In this document: positions 8,892 through 17,576 of the stretch, piece by piece
Layout: every line of letters begins with the position of its first letter
Numbering within the stretch: the first letter of the stretch is position 1
NCBI GenBank assembly: GCA_947494195.1
Contig: CANLUC010000002.1
Location: 186,001-250,000, forward strand
Origin: an uncultured Nesterenkonia sp.
Lineage (GTDB): Bacteria > Actinomycetota > Actinomycetes > Actinomycetales > Micrococcaceae
Length of the DNA stretch: 64,000 nucleotides
Direction of reading: 5' to 3'
Notes under the pieces: model-generated
What the model was told of the DNA's origin: nothing
What the model saw: only the letters and a program-made list of their open reading frames with translations
The model's database searches: none
Position numbers and translations under genes: made by a program

Positions 8892-10235
8892 TCAGTCCCG
8901 GCTGCCGATCATGTCCATCAGCCGGTGCAGATCATCGATGGAGCCGAAGTCGATCGCGATGCGGCCCTTCTTAGCGCCCAGAGTGATCTTCACCTGAGTA
9001 TCAAGGCGATCGGTCAGCGCATCCGAGAACTCCTCCAGCTGCTGCACCCGGGGGCTCTTCGTCCGTTCGCGTCCCAGGTCCTCGCCCGCGCCCTGGTCTC
9101 GCTGGGCAAGCGTCACTGCCTCCTCGGTGGCACGCACCGAGAGGCCCTCTGCGACGATCCGCCCCGCCAGCTGCTCCATCTGCTCGGATGACTTCAGCCC
9201 GAGCAACGCTCTGGCGTGGCCTGAGGAGAGGACACCTGCAGCGACTCGCCGCTGCACTGCGGGAGGAAGCTTCATGAGTCTGAGGGTATTGCTGATCTGC
9301 GGCCGAGAGCGGCCGATCCGTTCCGCCAGTTCATCCTGCGTGCAGTTGAAGTCGTCCAAGAGCTGCCGGTAGGCCGCCGCCTCTTCCAGTGGATTGAGCT
9401 GAGACCGGTGGATATTCTCCAAGAGTGCGTCCCGCAGAAGATCGTCATCCTTGGTCATCCTGACGATCGCGGGAACGGTCTCGAGGTCCGCAGCCTTCGA
9501 CGCGCGCCAGCGGCGTTCCCCCATGACGAGCTCATAGAGGCCCGCACCCGCCGGGCGGACGACGACCGGCTGCAGCATGCCGATCTCGCGTATGGAATGG
9601 ATGAGCTCATCCATGTGCTCTTCGTCGAATTCCTGCCGAGGCTGACGCGGGTTCGGAACGATCGCCTCTACTGGAATGGACCGAAACTCGGCACCTTCCA
9701 CTGAGCCGCTGGTTTCACGTGAAACAGAGTTGGTCCACGCACCGTCCCGGCCCACGTTCTCGTCGGATTCCCGTGCCTCGACCATCGATTCGTTGCTCTT
9801 CTGGGACTCCGTCTCAATACTGCCAGACGCAGACGCCGCCTGCGCTGCCAGACCACCATTCTGTGGACTCGTCTGCCGCTCGCCGGCTTTACCCGCCCCT
9901 CGCGAGAGCACGTCAGGCATGGGTGCCCGTTGTCCGGCGCTTGGTCGCCTGGAAGACGTCACTGATCGTTGGATGACCGTAGAATCTCGGGCAACATACG
10001 GACCCTCGAGATCTGATTTTGCCGAGAAGAAGACATCGATGGGACGAGGAGCACTGGATCGACCTTCTGGTGTTTCACGTGAAACCATCCCAGAAGCTCC
10101 CGGGTCTTCGGTCTCTGCAGGGATCGGTGGAGTTGCGGCAGAAGTCTCCTGCTGGTGATGCTCCTGATCCTGAGAATCACTGTTGATCAGCGCACCTAGA
10201 CCCCGTCCCAAACCGCGCCGTTTACGTTCCGCCAT
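8892..10235 (-). CDS. parB: Chromosome partitioning protein ParB
   Basis: Binds parS and spreads as a CTP-dependent clamp to segregate the origin. The 447-residue protein opens with the ParA-stimulating [10 protein letters not shown] motif, then about 160 residues of low-complexity linker, the CTPase/Srx fold from about 185 (GERRWRA 239-245, ENIHR 273-277), a helix-turn-helix near 300-325, and a C-terminal dimer domain. ATG 10235 is used because AGGAGG lies 7 nt upstream. Two parS sites sit inside the linker coding sequence and are translated as VSRET (51-55 and 171-175). It follows parA after 464 nt. Confidence 0.95.
   Translation of the reverse strand: MAERKRRGLGRGLGALINSDSQDQEHHQQETSAATPPIPAETEDPGASGMVSRETPEGRSSAPRPIDVFFSAKSDLEGPYVARDSTVIQRSVTSSRRPSAGQRAPMPDVLSRGAGKAGERQTSPQNGGLAAQAASASGSIETESQKSNESMVEARESDENVGRDGAWTNSVSRETSGSVEGAEFRSIPVEAIVPNPRQPRQEFDEEHMDELIHSIREIGMLQPVVVRPAGAGLYELVMGERRWRASKAADLETVPAIVRMTKDDDLLRDALLENIHRSQLNPLEEAAAYRQLLDDFNCTQDELAERIGRSRPQISNTLRLMKLPPAVQRRVAAGVLSSGHARALLGLKSSEQMEQLAGRIVAEGLSVRATEEAVTLAQRDQGAGEDLGRERTKSPRVQQLEEFSDALTDRLDTQVKITLGAKKGRIAIDFGSIDDLHRLMDMIGSRD
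9712..9725. promoter_or_regulatory. parS site 2 (inside parB)
   Basis: Perfect GTTTCACGTGAAAC inside the parB linker, translated as VSRET on the minus strand. Confidence 0.92.
10072..10085. promoter_or_regulatory. parS site 3 (inside parB)
   Basis: Perfect GTTTCACGTGAAAC inside the 5' third of parB, again in the frame that gives VSRET. Confidence 0.92.
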
Positions 10236-10343
10236 GCAGGAGCCTCCTAGAGACATCGACCTCACCCGCGTGAGCTCAGCGCGGTAGCTCCCATTCTACG
10301 GAGATTTTGTCGGCGATCGTGCCAGCGGCAGTAAACGGTGCGT

Positions 10344-10357
10344 GTTTCACGTGAAAC
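10344..10357. promoter_or_regulatory. parS site 4
   Basis: Perfect GTTTCACGTGAAAC, about 110 bp upstream of the parB start. Confidence 0.93.
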
Positions 10358-10460
10358 TAGGAGGGATATGCCTGATTCCCAGACCGCTGCAGCAGGCACT
10401 TTCCGCCCGCATAGGACGTTCCCATGAAACGGCAGCTGAAACCCCAAAGGCTCAGACCGT

Positions 10461-10474
10461 GTTTCACGTGAAAC
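10461..10474. promoter_or_regulatory. parS site 5
   Basis: Perfect GTTTCACGTGAAAC in the parA-parB gap, 117 bp from site 4. Confidence 0.93.
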
Positions 10475-10509
10475 TTCAGCCCGCGCTCAAGCCGACACCG
10501 CCGAGCAGC

Positions 10510-10523
10510 GTTTCACGTGAAAC
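10510..10523. promoter_or_regulatory. parS site 6
   Basis: Perfect GTTTCACGTGAAAC in the parA-parB gap, 49 bp from site 5. Confidence 0.93.
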
Positions 10524-10644
10524 ACCTCCCAGGCGACCGACAGGGAGTTCCGATTTGTTCGCGCCCTGGATGAGGTGAACTAACGGGGAACGTCGGTGCG
10601 CGAACGCGACACATCCGGCGCGAAGACTGTACTCAGGTGCGGAT

Positions 10645-10658
10645 GTTTCACGTGAAAC
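10645..10658. promoter_or_regulatory. parS site 7
   Basis: Perfect GTTTCACGTGAAAC, about 40 bp downstream of the parA stop codon. Confidence 0.93.
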
Positions 10659-10699
10659 CCGGGGCCACGCCCCACCGCAAAGACACGGAAAGTCGCTGG

Positions 10700-11674
10700 T
10701 CAGGAGCGCTGCACCAGCTCTGCAGCCGCTTCCAGGTAGGCGAGCGCTCCGGTGGAGGAACGGTCGTAGCTGATCACGGACTGCTGGTAGGAGGGTGCCT
10801 CGGAGATGCGGACGCTGCGCGGGATCACTGACTTGAGCACCGACTCCGGGAAATGTTCGCGAACCTCTTCGGCGACCTGTGACGCCAGATTGGTCCGTCC
10901 GTCATACATGGTCAGCAGAATGGTGGACACCTTGAGCGGCGGGTTCAGATGCTTCTGAATCATCCCGATGTTGTTGAGCAGCTGGCTCAACCCCTCGAGG
11001 GCGTAGTATTCGCATTGAATCGGAATCAACACTTCTTGCGCCGCGACAAAGGCATTGACCGTGAGGAGCCCGAGGCTGGGAGGGCAGTCGATGAAGACGA
11101 AGTCCAGTCGCTCGAGGCCGTTCTCTTCCCGATAACGGTAGTACTCGGCCAACGCGCGCTGCAGACGCTGTTCGCGCGCCACCAGAGATACAAGTTCGAT
11201 CTCTGCACCCGCGAGATGGATCGTCGCTGGGACCACCTGCAGCCGGGGGATGTCTGGGCAGTCGGCCACCACGTCGGAGAGGGCGAAGTCCTCGATCAGC
11301 ACGTCGTACACCGAATCGGTGTCCGCGGAGTGCTCAACTCCCAACGCCGTCGAGGCGTTGCCCTGCGGATCGATGTCGATGACCAGGACGTTGAATCCCT
11401 GATCGGCCAGGGCCGCTGAGAGATTCACCGTGCTGGTGGTCTTCCCAACTCCGCCCTTCTGGTTGGACACGGTGATCGCCCGCGTGTGCTCAGGTCGATC
11501 CAACTCCGTAGACACCAGCTTCTTGCGGCGGCGATTCTCGTCTGCGAGCTCGGCGGCCAGGGGAGAGGAGGCCGCGAACGAATCGAGGATCGAAGACCCT
11601 TCGGCCGCACTGGCAGCGGCACCGGCAGCCTTCGCGGTACCACTTGTTTCACGTGAAACACGGTGCTCTTGCAC
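10700..11674 (-). CDS. parA: Chromosome partitioning ATPase ParA
   Basis: A Walker-type ATPase that moves ParB-parS complexes over the nucleoid. The 324-residue protein has a deviant Walker A KGGVGKTT (73-80), the switch region DIDPQGNAS and FVFIDCPPSLG. A 60-residue extension precedes the ATPase fold. GTG 11674 is preferred because AAGGAG lies 9 nt upstream; GTG 11695 in the same frame is the alternative. A parS site falls within the first codons and is read as VSRET. It is followed by the parS-rich gap and parB. Confidence 0.95.
   Translation of the reverse strand: MQEHRVSRETSGTAKAAGAAASAAEGSSILDSFAASSPLAAELADENRRRKKLVSTELDRPEHTRAITVSNQKGGVGKTTSTVNLSAALADQGFNVLVIDIDPQGNASTALGVEHSADTDSVYDVLIEDFALSDVVADCPDIPRLQVVPATIHLAGAEIELVSLVAREQRLQRALAEYYRYREENGLERLDFVFIDCPPSLGLLTVNAFVAAQEVLIPIQCEYYALEGLSQLLNNIGMIQKHLNPPLKVSTILLTMYDGRTNLASQVAEEVREHFPESVLKSVIPRSVRISEAPSYQQSVISYDRSSTGALAYLEAAAELVQRS
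11646..11659. promoter_or_regulatory. parS site 8 (start of parA)
   Basis: Perfect GTTTCACGTGAAAC within codons 5-10 of parA, close enough to the start to let ParB affect parA expression. Confidence 0.92.
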
Positions 11675-11757
11675 GGGCCACCTCTCCTTAGTCACGAGTC
11701 ATTCCGCCATGCGCATCAAAAACCCTGGCGGCGCGCGCCGCCCGGGCATGCACGAGT

Positions 11758-12510
11758 CTAGGCCACCCGAGCGGAACGACGACGGCAGCGCACCACCGTG
11801 CTCGGCTCCTCGAGCAGTCCTTCACCCAACAGCTCAACGGTGGGCTTCTGCAGCTTGTACCTGCTGAAAGACTTCGATGCCGCCTCGATCTCGCCGCGCA
11901 CACTCCGACCCTTGATGAGGATCAGCTCGCCGTCGTCGTCCAGCAGAGGTACGGTAAGGGGCAACAGTCGCTTGAGAGCTGTCACGGCGCGCGCAGTGAC
12001 GACATCGGCCATCACCTCATCGGTGACTTCCTCCGCCCTGGCCCGAATGAGCTGGACGTTGTCGAGGTCGAGATCCTGCAGCACCGTGCTCAGCCACTCG
12101 ACTCGGCGCTCCATCGGTTCGATGAGGATGAACTCCACATCGGGACGCGCAATGGCGAGCGCAAGTCCCGGAAGTCCAGCCCCGGAGCCCACGTCGGCGA
12201 CAGTGGTGTCCGCGGTCAGCTCCGGTGCCAGGATGGCGCAGTTGAGCACATGCCGCGACCAGATGCGGGGGACTTCACGCGGCCCGAGCAGACCGTGGTC
12301 GATTCCGGTGGAGCACAGGTGCTCCACATAACGTTCGGCGAGCTCCAGCCGGTCGCCGAAGAGCGTCAAGGCTGCGGCGCGTTCCGGTTCGGTGAGCCCA
12401 GGAGTCTCCTGCACGGCCTCGGAGGCGTCCGCAGAGACATCGTCTGAAGGACGAGTCTGCGGAGACTCTTCATTCATCCAGGAGTCACTCTCCCGCTGAT
12501 GCTCGCTCAT
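11758..12510 (-). CDS. rsmG: 16S rRNA (guanine(527)-N(7))-methyltransferase RsmG
   Basis: Methylates N7 of G527 in 16S rRNA using SAM; loss causes low-level streptomycin resistance in other bacteria. The 250-residue protein carries the SAM-binding motif VADVGSGAGLPGLALA and the conserved RAVTALKRLLP segment. The first 40 residues are a low-complexity extension. Its ATG overlaps the jag stop as ATGA, so the two are translationally coupled. It sits between jag and parA as in most actinobacteria. Confidence 0.93.
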   Translation of the reverse strand: MSEHQRESDSWMNEESPQTRPSDDVSADASEAVQETPGLTEPERAAALTLFGDRLELAERYVEHLCSTGIDHGLLGPREVPRIWSRHVLNCAILAPELTADTTVADVGSGAGLPGLALAIARPDVEFILIEPMERRVEWLSTVLQDLDLDNVQLIRARAEEVTDEVMADVVTARAVTALKRLLPLTVPLLDDDGELILIKGRSVRGEIEAASKSFSRYKLQKPTVELLGEGLLEEPSTVVRCRRRSARVA

Positions 12511-13148
12511 GAGGCTGAGATGACGACGTGGCGGCGTTTGCCTTCGCCCTCAGATTCGCTGATCAGACCGGAGTCGGCGACGAAATCGTGTACGATCTTC
12601 CGCTCGTAGGCGCTCATGGGCTCTAGGTGCACGTCCTCTCGGCGATCCTGGACCTTCGCGATCGCGTCCTCCGCGAGCTGCTTCAGCTCTGACTGACGAC
12701 GGTCGCGATGACCTGAGACGTCCAGCACGAGACGTGTCCGATCACCTGTGGCAGTCAGCACGGCCAGACGGGTCAGCTCTTGCAGTGCGTCGAGCACCTC
12801 GCCATTGCGGCCGACCAGGTCGTCGAGCTCTTCGCCACCATCTTCCGTGAGGATCGAGACGTAGGTGCGTCCACCGCGGACCTCGATATCGATGTCACCG
12901 TCGAGGTCGACGATGTCTAGCAGCTCCTCAAGGTAGTCTGCCGCGATATCGCCCTCGTCGGTGGCACCTTCTGCCGGTGCCTGCTCCTGCGCCACCTCGC
13001 TCGGGGCCTCGGAGTCACCGCCTGCTTCGTCCTTGGAGTCAGGTGCTGTGGGCTCGGCTGCTGCCGCTGGCGTTTCCTCGGCTTCGGCGGGGACCATGTC
13101 CTGTTCGGCGCCGTCTGCCTGGGTCAGCTTCGTCTCGTTCTCGCTCAT
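12507..13148 (-). CDS. Jag/KhpB-type RNA-binding protein
   Basis: A 213-residue protein with a KH domain (about 75-140) and a C-terminal R3H domain (AYERKIVHDFVAD onward). KhpB/Jag proteins bind RNA and, with KhpA, influence cell division and elongation. The N-terminal 70 residues are acidic and Ala/Glu-rich. It lies 2 nt downstream of yidC and overlaps rsmG by 4 nt. The neighbourhood yidC-jag-rsmG is the usual one. Confidence 0.9.
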   Translation of the reverse strand: MSENETKLTQADGAEQDMVPAEAEETPAAAAEPTAPDSKDEAGGDSEAPSEVAQEQAPAEGATDEGDIAADYLEELLDIVDLDGDIDIEVRGGRTYVSILTEDGGEELDDLVGRNGEVLDALQELTRLAVLTATGDRTRLVLDVSGHRDRRQSELKQLAEDAIAKVQDRREDVHLEPMSAYERKIVHDFVADSGLISESEGEGKRRHVVISAS

Positions 13149-13150
13149 GA

Positions 13151-14110
13151 CTACTTCTTCCTCTTCTTCTTCTTCGCCGGCTGAGAGGTCTGGCCGAGAT
13201 GCTTGCCGGTCGGCTTGGGCTGCTCCACGGGCTTGGCTGCCTCATTGAACGGCGGGAGGCCTCGGGCGGAACGACGAAGGTTCAGCTCCTTCTCAGCCAG
13301 AGAGCCCGGCGTCGGGTTGTTCCGAATGACCCACCACTGCTGCCCCATGGTCCAGAAGTTTGTCGCCGTCCAGTAGACGAGCACACCCACCGGGAAGTTC
13401 ACGCCGCCGATGACGAAGACCAGTGGAAGCACGTAGAGCATCATCTTCTGGGTCTGCGCGAACTGTCCCGTCAGCGCAGCCTCAGACATGTTCTTGCTCA
13501 TCAGCTGCTTCTGGGTGAAGAACTGGGTGGCGACCATCGTGACGATCATGATCGCCGTCAGGATGACGACATCCCAGCGTGTGGGATCGGCGCTGAAGGA
13601 GGGCAGGAACATGTCCGACATGCTCACGCCGAAGATCGAGGAGCCGTCGAAGCTCTGCACCTCATTGGCGCTGAGCGCGCCGTAGCCCTGCTGCTGGTTC
13701 TGCTCCTCACGCATGCGGTTGAGCATCCAGAAGAGCGCAAAGAAGATCGGCATCTGCGCCAGCAGCGGAAGACAGGTCATGAACGGATTCACGTTGTGCT
13801 TCTTGAACAGCGCCTGCTGCTCCTGGGCCATCTGCTGGCGGGAGACGGCGTCCTTCTTGCCCTTGTACTTGGCCTGGAGCTTCTGCACCTCAGGCTGGAT
13901 GATCTGCATCCCGCGCTGGGACTTGATCTGCTTGACGAAGAGCGGGATCAAGATGATGCGAATCACCAGCACGAGCAGGACGATGGACAGAACCCAGTTC
14001 CATCCCGAGTCTTCAGGCAGCCCGATGGCCGACAGCAGGCCATGGAAGGTGCTCAGGATGAAGGAGACGGCCCAGGTGAAGGGCCACATGATTGTGTCGA
14101 AAAAGCCCAT
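13151..14110 (-). CDS. yidC: Membrane protein insertase YidC
   Basis: Inserts and folds membrane proteins, alone or with SecYEG. The 319-residue protein is of the short Gram-positive/actinobacterial type, without the large periplasmic domain: an N-terminal helix, the conserved RIILIPLF segment, a helical hairpin, and three further helices ending in a very basic tail. It lies downstream of yidD and 2 nt before jag. Confidence 0.95.
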   Translation of the reverse strand: MGFFDTIMWPFTWAVSFILSTFHGLLSAIGLPEDSGWNWVLSIVLLVLVIRIILIPLFVKQIKSQRGMQIIQPEVQKLQAKYKGKKDAVSRQQMAQEQQALFKKHNVNPFMTCLPLLAQMPIFFALFWMLNRMREEQNQQQGYGALSANEVQSFDGSSIFGVSMSDMFLPSFSADPTRWDVVILTAIMIVTMVATQFFTQKQLMSKNMSEAALTGQFAQTQKMMLYVLPLVFVIGGVNFPVGVLVYWTATNFWTMGQQWWVIRNNPTPGSLAEKELNLRRSARGLPPFNEAAKPVEQPKPTGKHLGQTSQPAKKKKRKK

Positions 14111-14178
14111 GTATCTCTCAGATGTAGTGGCCAGGCATCATGCCGAAGCAGCCTGCCGGCTCAAGGGTGGTGAGGACG

Positions 14179-14652
14179 TCAGTCATCATCACCGCGGGGA
14201 ATCGGTGGGTGGTTTGTCTCTATGATCGTCGGTACTGCACCCTGCGGCCAAATCCTCGAACTGGCTGGCACCGGGTCCACCCCGCCTCCGGTGAACGGAT
14301 TGCAGCGCAGCACCCTCCACGCGGTGAGCGGAACTCCACGAATCACCCCGTGGGCCGTCACTGCTTCGAGTCCATAGGCGGAACAGCTGGGGTAGAAGCT
14401 GCAGACCTGCCCATACAGCGGTGAGATGACCTTCCGGTATCCCCTGATCAACAGGGCCAGCATGATCGACGGGCCCGCACGAAGCCAGCCCCAGTGGCCG
14501 CGGCGCAGCTGTGCCGCGTCAACACTCGGGGCGGGAAGTCCGGGAGTCTCACCCACTGGCACGTAGTAGCTGGAATGCTTGATCCACGTGTATTCCGTGG
14601 AGGCGGACTCTTCGGGGACGGCGCCGGATGCACTGGACGTGTCACCGCTCAT
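14179..14652 (-). CDS. yidD: Membrane protein insertion efficiency factor YidD
   Basis: A small membrane-associated protein that helps YidC-dependent insertion. The YidD core is clear (LIRGYRKVISPLYG, then CSFYPSCSAYGLEAV and RCNPFTGGGVDPVP). At 157 residues it is longer than the usual 80-110: about 60 residues precede the core and about 25 acidic/proline-rich residues follow it. The ATG overlaps the rnpA stop as ATGA. An internal start closer to the core cannot be excluded. Confidence 0.9.
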   Translation of the reverse strand: MSGDTSSASGAVPEESASTEYTWIKHSSYYVPVGETPGLPAPSVDAAQLRRGHWGWLRAGPSIMLALLIRGYRKVISPLYGQVCSFYPSCSAYGLEAVTAHGVIRGVPLTAWRVLRCNPFTGGGVDPVPASSRIWPQGAVPTIIETNHPPIPRGDDD

Positions 14653-15044
14653 TGCGGGACCCGCTGCCGTGACGTCTTGCGCAGCGCCCGCTGCGCGGCA
14701 CTGTGTACAGCCGAGCTCAGCTGGGCGTGGTCCAGGTCCACGATCTCTGGGAACGCCCGGATGACCATGTCCAACTGACCTTCTGCGGGTGCTGCGAGAG
14801 CTTCATCGCGCATGAGTTCGAAGATGACGTGCCGAAGCCGTCGCTGGACACGGTGCCGGACGACGGCGTTCCCCACAGCCTTGGAGACGACAAGTCCGCA
14901 CCTCCAGGGGCTGCCTGCTGCAGCGGAACGTGGCGGCCCGATCCTCACGGCCACCATCACGCCCCCGCCACCGGCACGAGAGCCCTGCCTCATGGTGTCG
15001 CGATGATCGCGCGAGGAGGTGAGCCGGTGTTCTTTGGGGAGCAC
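14649..15044 (-). CDS. rnpA: Ribonuclease P protein component
   Basis: Protein subunit of RNase P, which matures tRNA 5' ends. The protein begins LPKEHRLTSS and contains the conserved basic helix GNAVVRHRVQRRLRH (RNR-like motif region). The GTG at 15044 gives the usual 131 residues and has GGAGG at suitable spacing; the frame is open 80 codons further upstream but that part is not RnpA-like. It is overlapped by yidD and follows rpmH after 178 nt with a hairpin in between. Confidence 0.93.
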   Translation of the reverse strand: MLPKEHRLTSSRDHRDTMRQGSRAGGGGVMVAVRIGPPRSAAAGSPWRCGLVVSKAVGNAVVRHRVQRRLRHVIFELMRDEALAAPAEGQLDMVIRAFPEIVDLDHAQLSSAVHSAAQRALRKTSRQRVPQ

Positions 15045-15126
15045 GGCGCTCGGCCTCCATTCGCTGCGACCTGGTTGCTGCGGACTGTGCCTTCGGCAGC
15101 GGCACATGCGCACACCAGATGCACGA

Positions 15127-15159
15127 ACGGCCCGTTCCCAATTCTGCGGGACGGGCCGT
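15127..15159 (-). terminator. Hairpin between rpmH and rnpA, possible attenuator
   Basis: ACGGCCCGT (15127-15135) pairs with ACGGGCCGT (15151-15159), extended by CCC/GGG after a one-base bulge. There is no T-run, so it may attenuate or protect rather than fully terminate between the highly expressed rpmH and rnpA. Confidence 0.5.
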
Positions 15160-15222
15160 GTGTAGGTCCAGATGCTGTGCACCGGGACCAGCTGACCGTA
15201 GGTCAGCGTGAATTGCTCTAGC

Positions 15223-15360
15223 TCAGGCCGACAGTTCCTTGCGGCCCTTGTTGCGACGCGTCGAGATGATCGACCGGCCGGCACGGGTGCGCATACGGGA
15301 ACGGAAACCGTGCTTGCGGCTGCGACGGCGGTTGCTCGGCTGGAAAGTCCGCTTGCTCAC
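15223..15360 (-). CDS. rpmH: 50S ribosomal protein L34
   Basis: A 45-residue, very basic protein beginning [18 protein letters not shown] and ending NKGRKELSA, an unmistakable L34. Start is GTG 15360, preceded by GGGAG at 6 nt. It is too short for most ORF filters. It heads the rpmH-rnpA-yidD-yidC-jag-rsmG line, divergent from dnaA, and has a strong promoter at 15451-15479. Confidence 0.97.
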   Translation of the reverse strand: MSKRTFQPSNRRRSRKHGFRSRMRTRAGRSIISTRRNKGRKELSA

Positions 15361-15450
15361 TGTGTACTCCCACTTGGATGGTTTGAAGTCATTCGGGCCC
15401 CGGACAAGTTCCTGCGTGCAGGCACGGCAGAACCGTGGGGCGACCTGTCA

Positions 15451-15479
15451 ACACTAGGGTTTCCCCGGCGCGTCGTCAA
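15451..15479 (-). promoter_or_regulatory. rpmH promoter
   Basis: On the minus strand TTGACG (15479-15474), a 17-nt spacer and TAGTGT (15456-15451) form a good housekeeping promoter about 90 nt upstream of the rpmH start. Confidence 0.65.
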
Positions 15480-15573
15480 GTCTGCCGGGGCGGCCTGTGC
15501 GCCATTGGCCGCCGCGCCACCGAGACCTATCGTAGTGTCCCCGGCTGCCGCTGGGTCCGTGAAGGGACGAAAC

Positions 15574-15747
15574 ATGACTGCCGATCACCCCGTCATTCTG
15601 CTCCCACGCCTGAGCAGCAGGGGTGCGGCGCACCACCCGGCCGAACCCGTCACGTGGGCCCCGGTGCTCGTGCTGAGTCTGCTCGGTGTGCCCGGTCTCA
15701 CCCTCGGCATCCTCGGCTGGCAGCGGCGAGAGATCAACGGCGGCTGA
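15574..15747 (+). CDS. Small predicted membrane protein upstream of dnaA
   Basis: A 57-residue frame starting at ATG 15574 with AAGGGA at 7 nt. It has a polar N-terminus, one hydrophobic helix ([20 protein letters not shown]) and a short basic end. Codon third positions are GC-rich like the surrounding genes. I do not recognise a family. It occupies most of the 488-nt rpmH-dnaA gap; it could be a chance frame in the dnaA leader. Confidence 0.4.
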   Translation: MTADHPVILLPRLSSRGAAHHPAEPVTWAPVLVLSLLGVPGLTLGILGWQRREINGG

Positions 15748-15848
15748 GCCGGGATGACGCGGGAGATCTGACTTTTCCCACAGCTCTCTCCACAGAAGCT
15801 GTGGAATACTATGTGCAGAATTTCGCCGATATCCACGAGGGGAGCAGC

Positions 15849-17576
15849 GTGCCTGCTGAGTCAGAGGTCGATGTGCCGCGGAAGTGGCAGCAGGTGCTTG
15901 CCGAGCTCCGGGAGAATCATGGCATCGCCGGCCTCCGGCTGACCGACGTCGGGCGGGCAGTGCCACAGGGGGAACAGCTTCTGGGCGAGACTCTGCTGCT
16001 GACCGTTGCGGTGCCACATGAACGCGTGCGCGAGCTCATGCAGTCGACGTTGGCGGCTCAGCTCGGTGACGCAATGCGCACGGTCTTCGGCAAGGATGTC
16101 CTCTGTGCCTATGTCATCGACCCGGAACTCGCGACGCGGCAGCGCGAACTCGGAGTAGCACCGAGCGCGAACTCAGCGCCCTCTGCGGCTTCGGCCTCCT
16201 CCACCGCAGTAGATGATCTCTATCCCGGAGAGAGTCCCGCTGAAAACCCGCGACACCTCCCGGACTCCGGCGCCTACGCCCGCCCAGAACGAGCCGAACG
16301 AGCAGAGCTATCCGAGCGACCAGAACGAGCCGAACGAGCAGAGCTATCCGAGCGACCAGAACGGGTCGGAATCGGTATGAGCCGAGAACGGGACGAGTTC
16401 GGCGACCCCAGCTTCGCCCCCACGGACTATTCACAGTACGAACGCGCTGCGCAGCCCCAGCGGGATGCTCGGCTGACCGAGCGCCGTCCCCCCAGCCGGC
16501 CAGCTCCACCAGCCTCCTTCACCGCCAGCGGCAGCGAGCAGTACGAGACTTCACGGCTGAATCCCCGATATACCTTTGACACCTTCGTCATCGGATCCTC
16601 CAACCGCTTCGCCCACGCTGCCGCGAATGCGGTCGCAGAAGCTCCTGCCAAGGCCTACAACCCGCTCTTCATCTACGGCGACTCGGGCCTGGGCAAGACG
16701 CACCTGCTGCACGCGATCGGCCACTATGCGCAGCGCCTCTACTCGGGGATCCGCGTGCGCTACGTGAACTCGGAAGAGTTCACCAACGACTTCATCAACT
16801 CGATCCGCGACGACGAAGGTGCAAGCTTCAAGCACCTGTACCGCAACGTCGACATCCTGCTGCTGGACGACATCCAGTTCCTCGCCGATAAAGAGCGCAC
16901 CGTGGAGGAGTTCTTCCACACCTTCAACACCCTCTACAACAACAACAAACAAGTCGTGATCACCTCGGACCTACCGCCGAAACGTCTCTCCGGGTTCGAG
17001 GAACGGCTGAGATCCCGGTTCGAACTGGGTCTCATCACCGACATCCAGCCCCCCGAGCTCGAGACCCGCATCGCGATTCTGCGCAAGAAGGCCACCGCCG
17101 AGAACTTCTCCTGCCCAGATGATGTCCTCGAATACATCGGCTCGAAGATCTCCTCGAACATCCGTGAGCTGGAGGGGGCGCTCATCCGCGTCACCGCCTA
17201 CGCCGCACTGAACAAACAGGCAGTGGACCTGGCGCTGGCGGAGCAGGTCATGCGCGACCTGATCTCCGACGACCACGCTCAGGAGATCACCGCGGACCAG
17301 ATCATCAACGCCACGGCGGACTATTTCATGTTCAGCGTCGACGAGCTGATCTCGAAGTCGCGGAATCGCAAGCTGGTCAACGCCCGGCAGATCGCCATGT
17401 ACCTGCTGCGCGAGCTCACGGAGATGTCCCTGCCCAAGATCGGACAGGCCCTGGGCGGCCGGGACCACACGACGGTCATGTACGCCGAGCGCAAGATCCG
17501 TGAACTCATGGCGGAGCGTCGAGCGGTCTTCAATCAGGTCACGGAACTGACGAACAAGATCAAGCAGCAGCGCTGA
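15849..17576 (+). CDS. dnaA: Chromosomal replication initiator DnaA
   Basis: Binds DnaA boxes at oriC and opens the origin. The 575-residue protein has an N-terminal helicase-interaction domain (1 to about 90), a long disordered domain II, the AAA+ domain with Walker A GDSGLGKT (about 276-283) and Walker B LLLDDIQF, and the C-terminal DNA-binding motif [11 protein letters not shown] (about 535). GTG 15849 follows GGGGAG. Domain II contains two identical 36-bp repeats (16285-16356). DnaA-box-like sequences just upstream (15775-15808) suggest autoregulation. Confidence 0.97.
   Translation: MPAESEVDVPRKWQQVLAELRENHGIAGLRLTDVGRAVPQGEQLLGETLLLTVAVPHERVRELMQSTLAAQLGDAMRTVFGKDVLCAYVIDPELATRQRELGVAPSANSAPSAASASSTAVDDLYPGESPAENPRHLPDSGAYARPERAERAELSERPERAERAELSERPERVGIGMSRERDEFGDPSFAPTDYSQYERAAQPQRDARLTERRPPSRPAPPASFTASGSEQYETSRLNPRYTFDTFVIGSSNRFAHAAANAVAEAPAKAYNPLFIYGDSGLGKTHLLHAIGHYAQRLYSGIRVRYVNSEEFTNDFINSIRDDEGASFKHLYRNVDILLLDDIQFLADKERTVEEFFHTFNTLYNNNKQVVITSDLPPKRLSGFEERLRSRFELGLITDIQPPELETRIAILRKKATAENFSCPDDVLEYIGSKISSNIRELEGALIRVTAYAALNKQAVDLALAEQVMRDLISDDHAQEITADQIINATADYFMFSVDELISKSRNRKLVNARQIAMYLLRELTEMSLPKIGQALGGRDHTTVMYAERKIRELMAERRAVFNQVTELTNKIKQQR
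16285..16356 (+). repeat. Two tandem 36-bp repeats in dnaA domain II
   Basis: Positions 16285-16320 and 16321-16356 are identical 36-bp units encoding [12 protein letters not shown] twice, followed by a partial third unit (PER). The repeat keeps the frame and expands the linker between DnaA domains I and III. Confidence 0.9.

Larger units (their letters stand above)
10236..10699. other. parA-parB intergenic region holding a parS array
   Basis: A 464-nt gap between the same-strand genes parA and parB. It contains four perfect parS palindromes within 315 bp and no open frame with a credible start; the short frames here simply translate parS as FHVK or VSRET. It probably also holds a parB promoter, but no clear -10/-35 pair could be picked. 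It is likely the core of the centromere. Confidence 0.8.

Noticed and set aside
10342-10831. Short plus-strand frames in the parA-parB gap starting MFHVK
   Set aside because: They translate parS palindromes; no ribosome binding sites and no conserved sequence.
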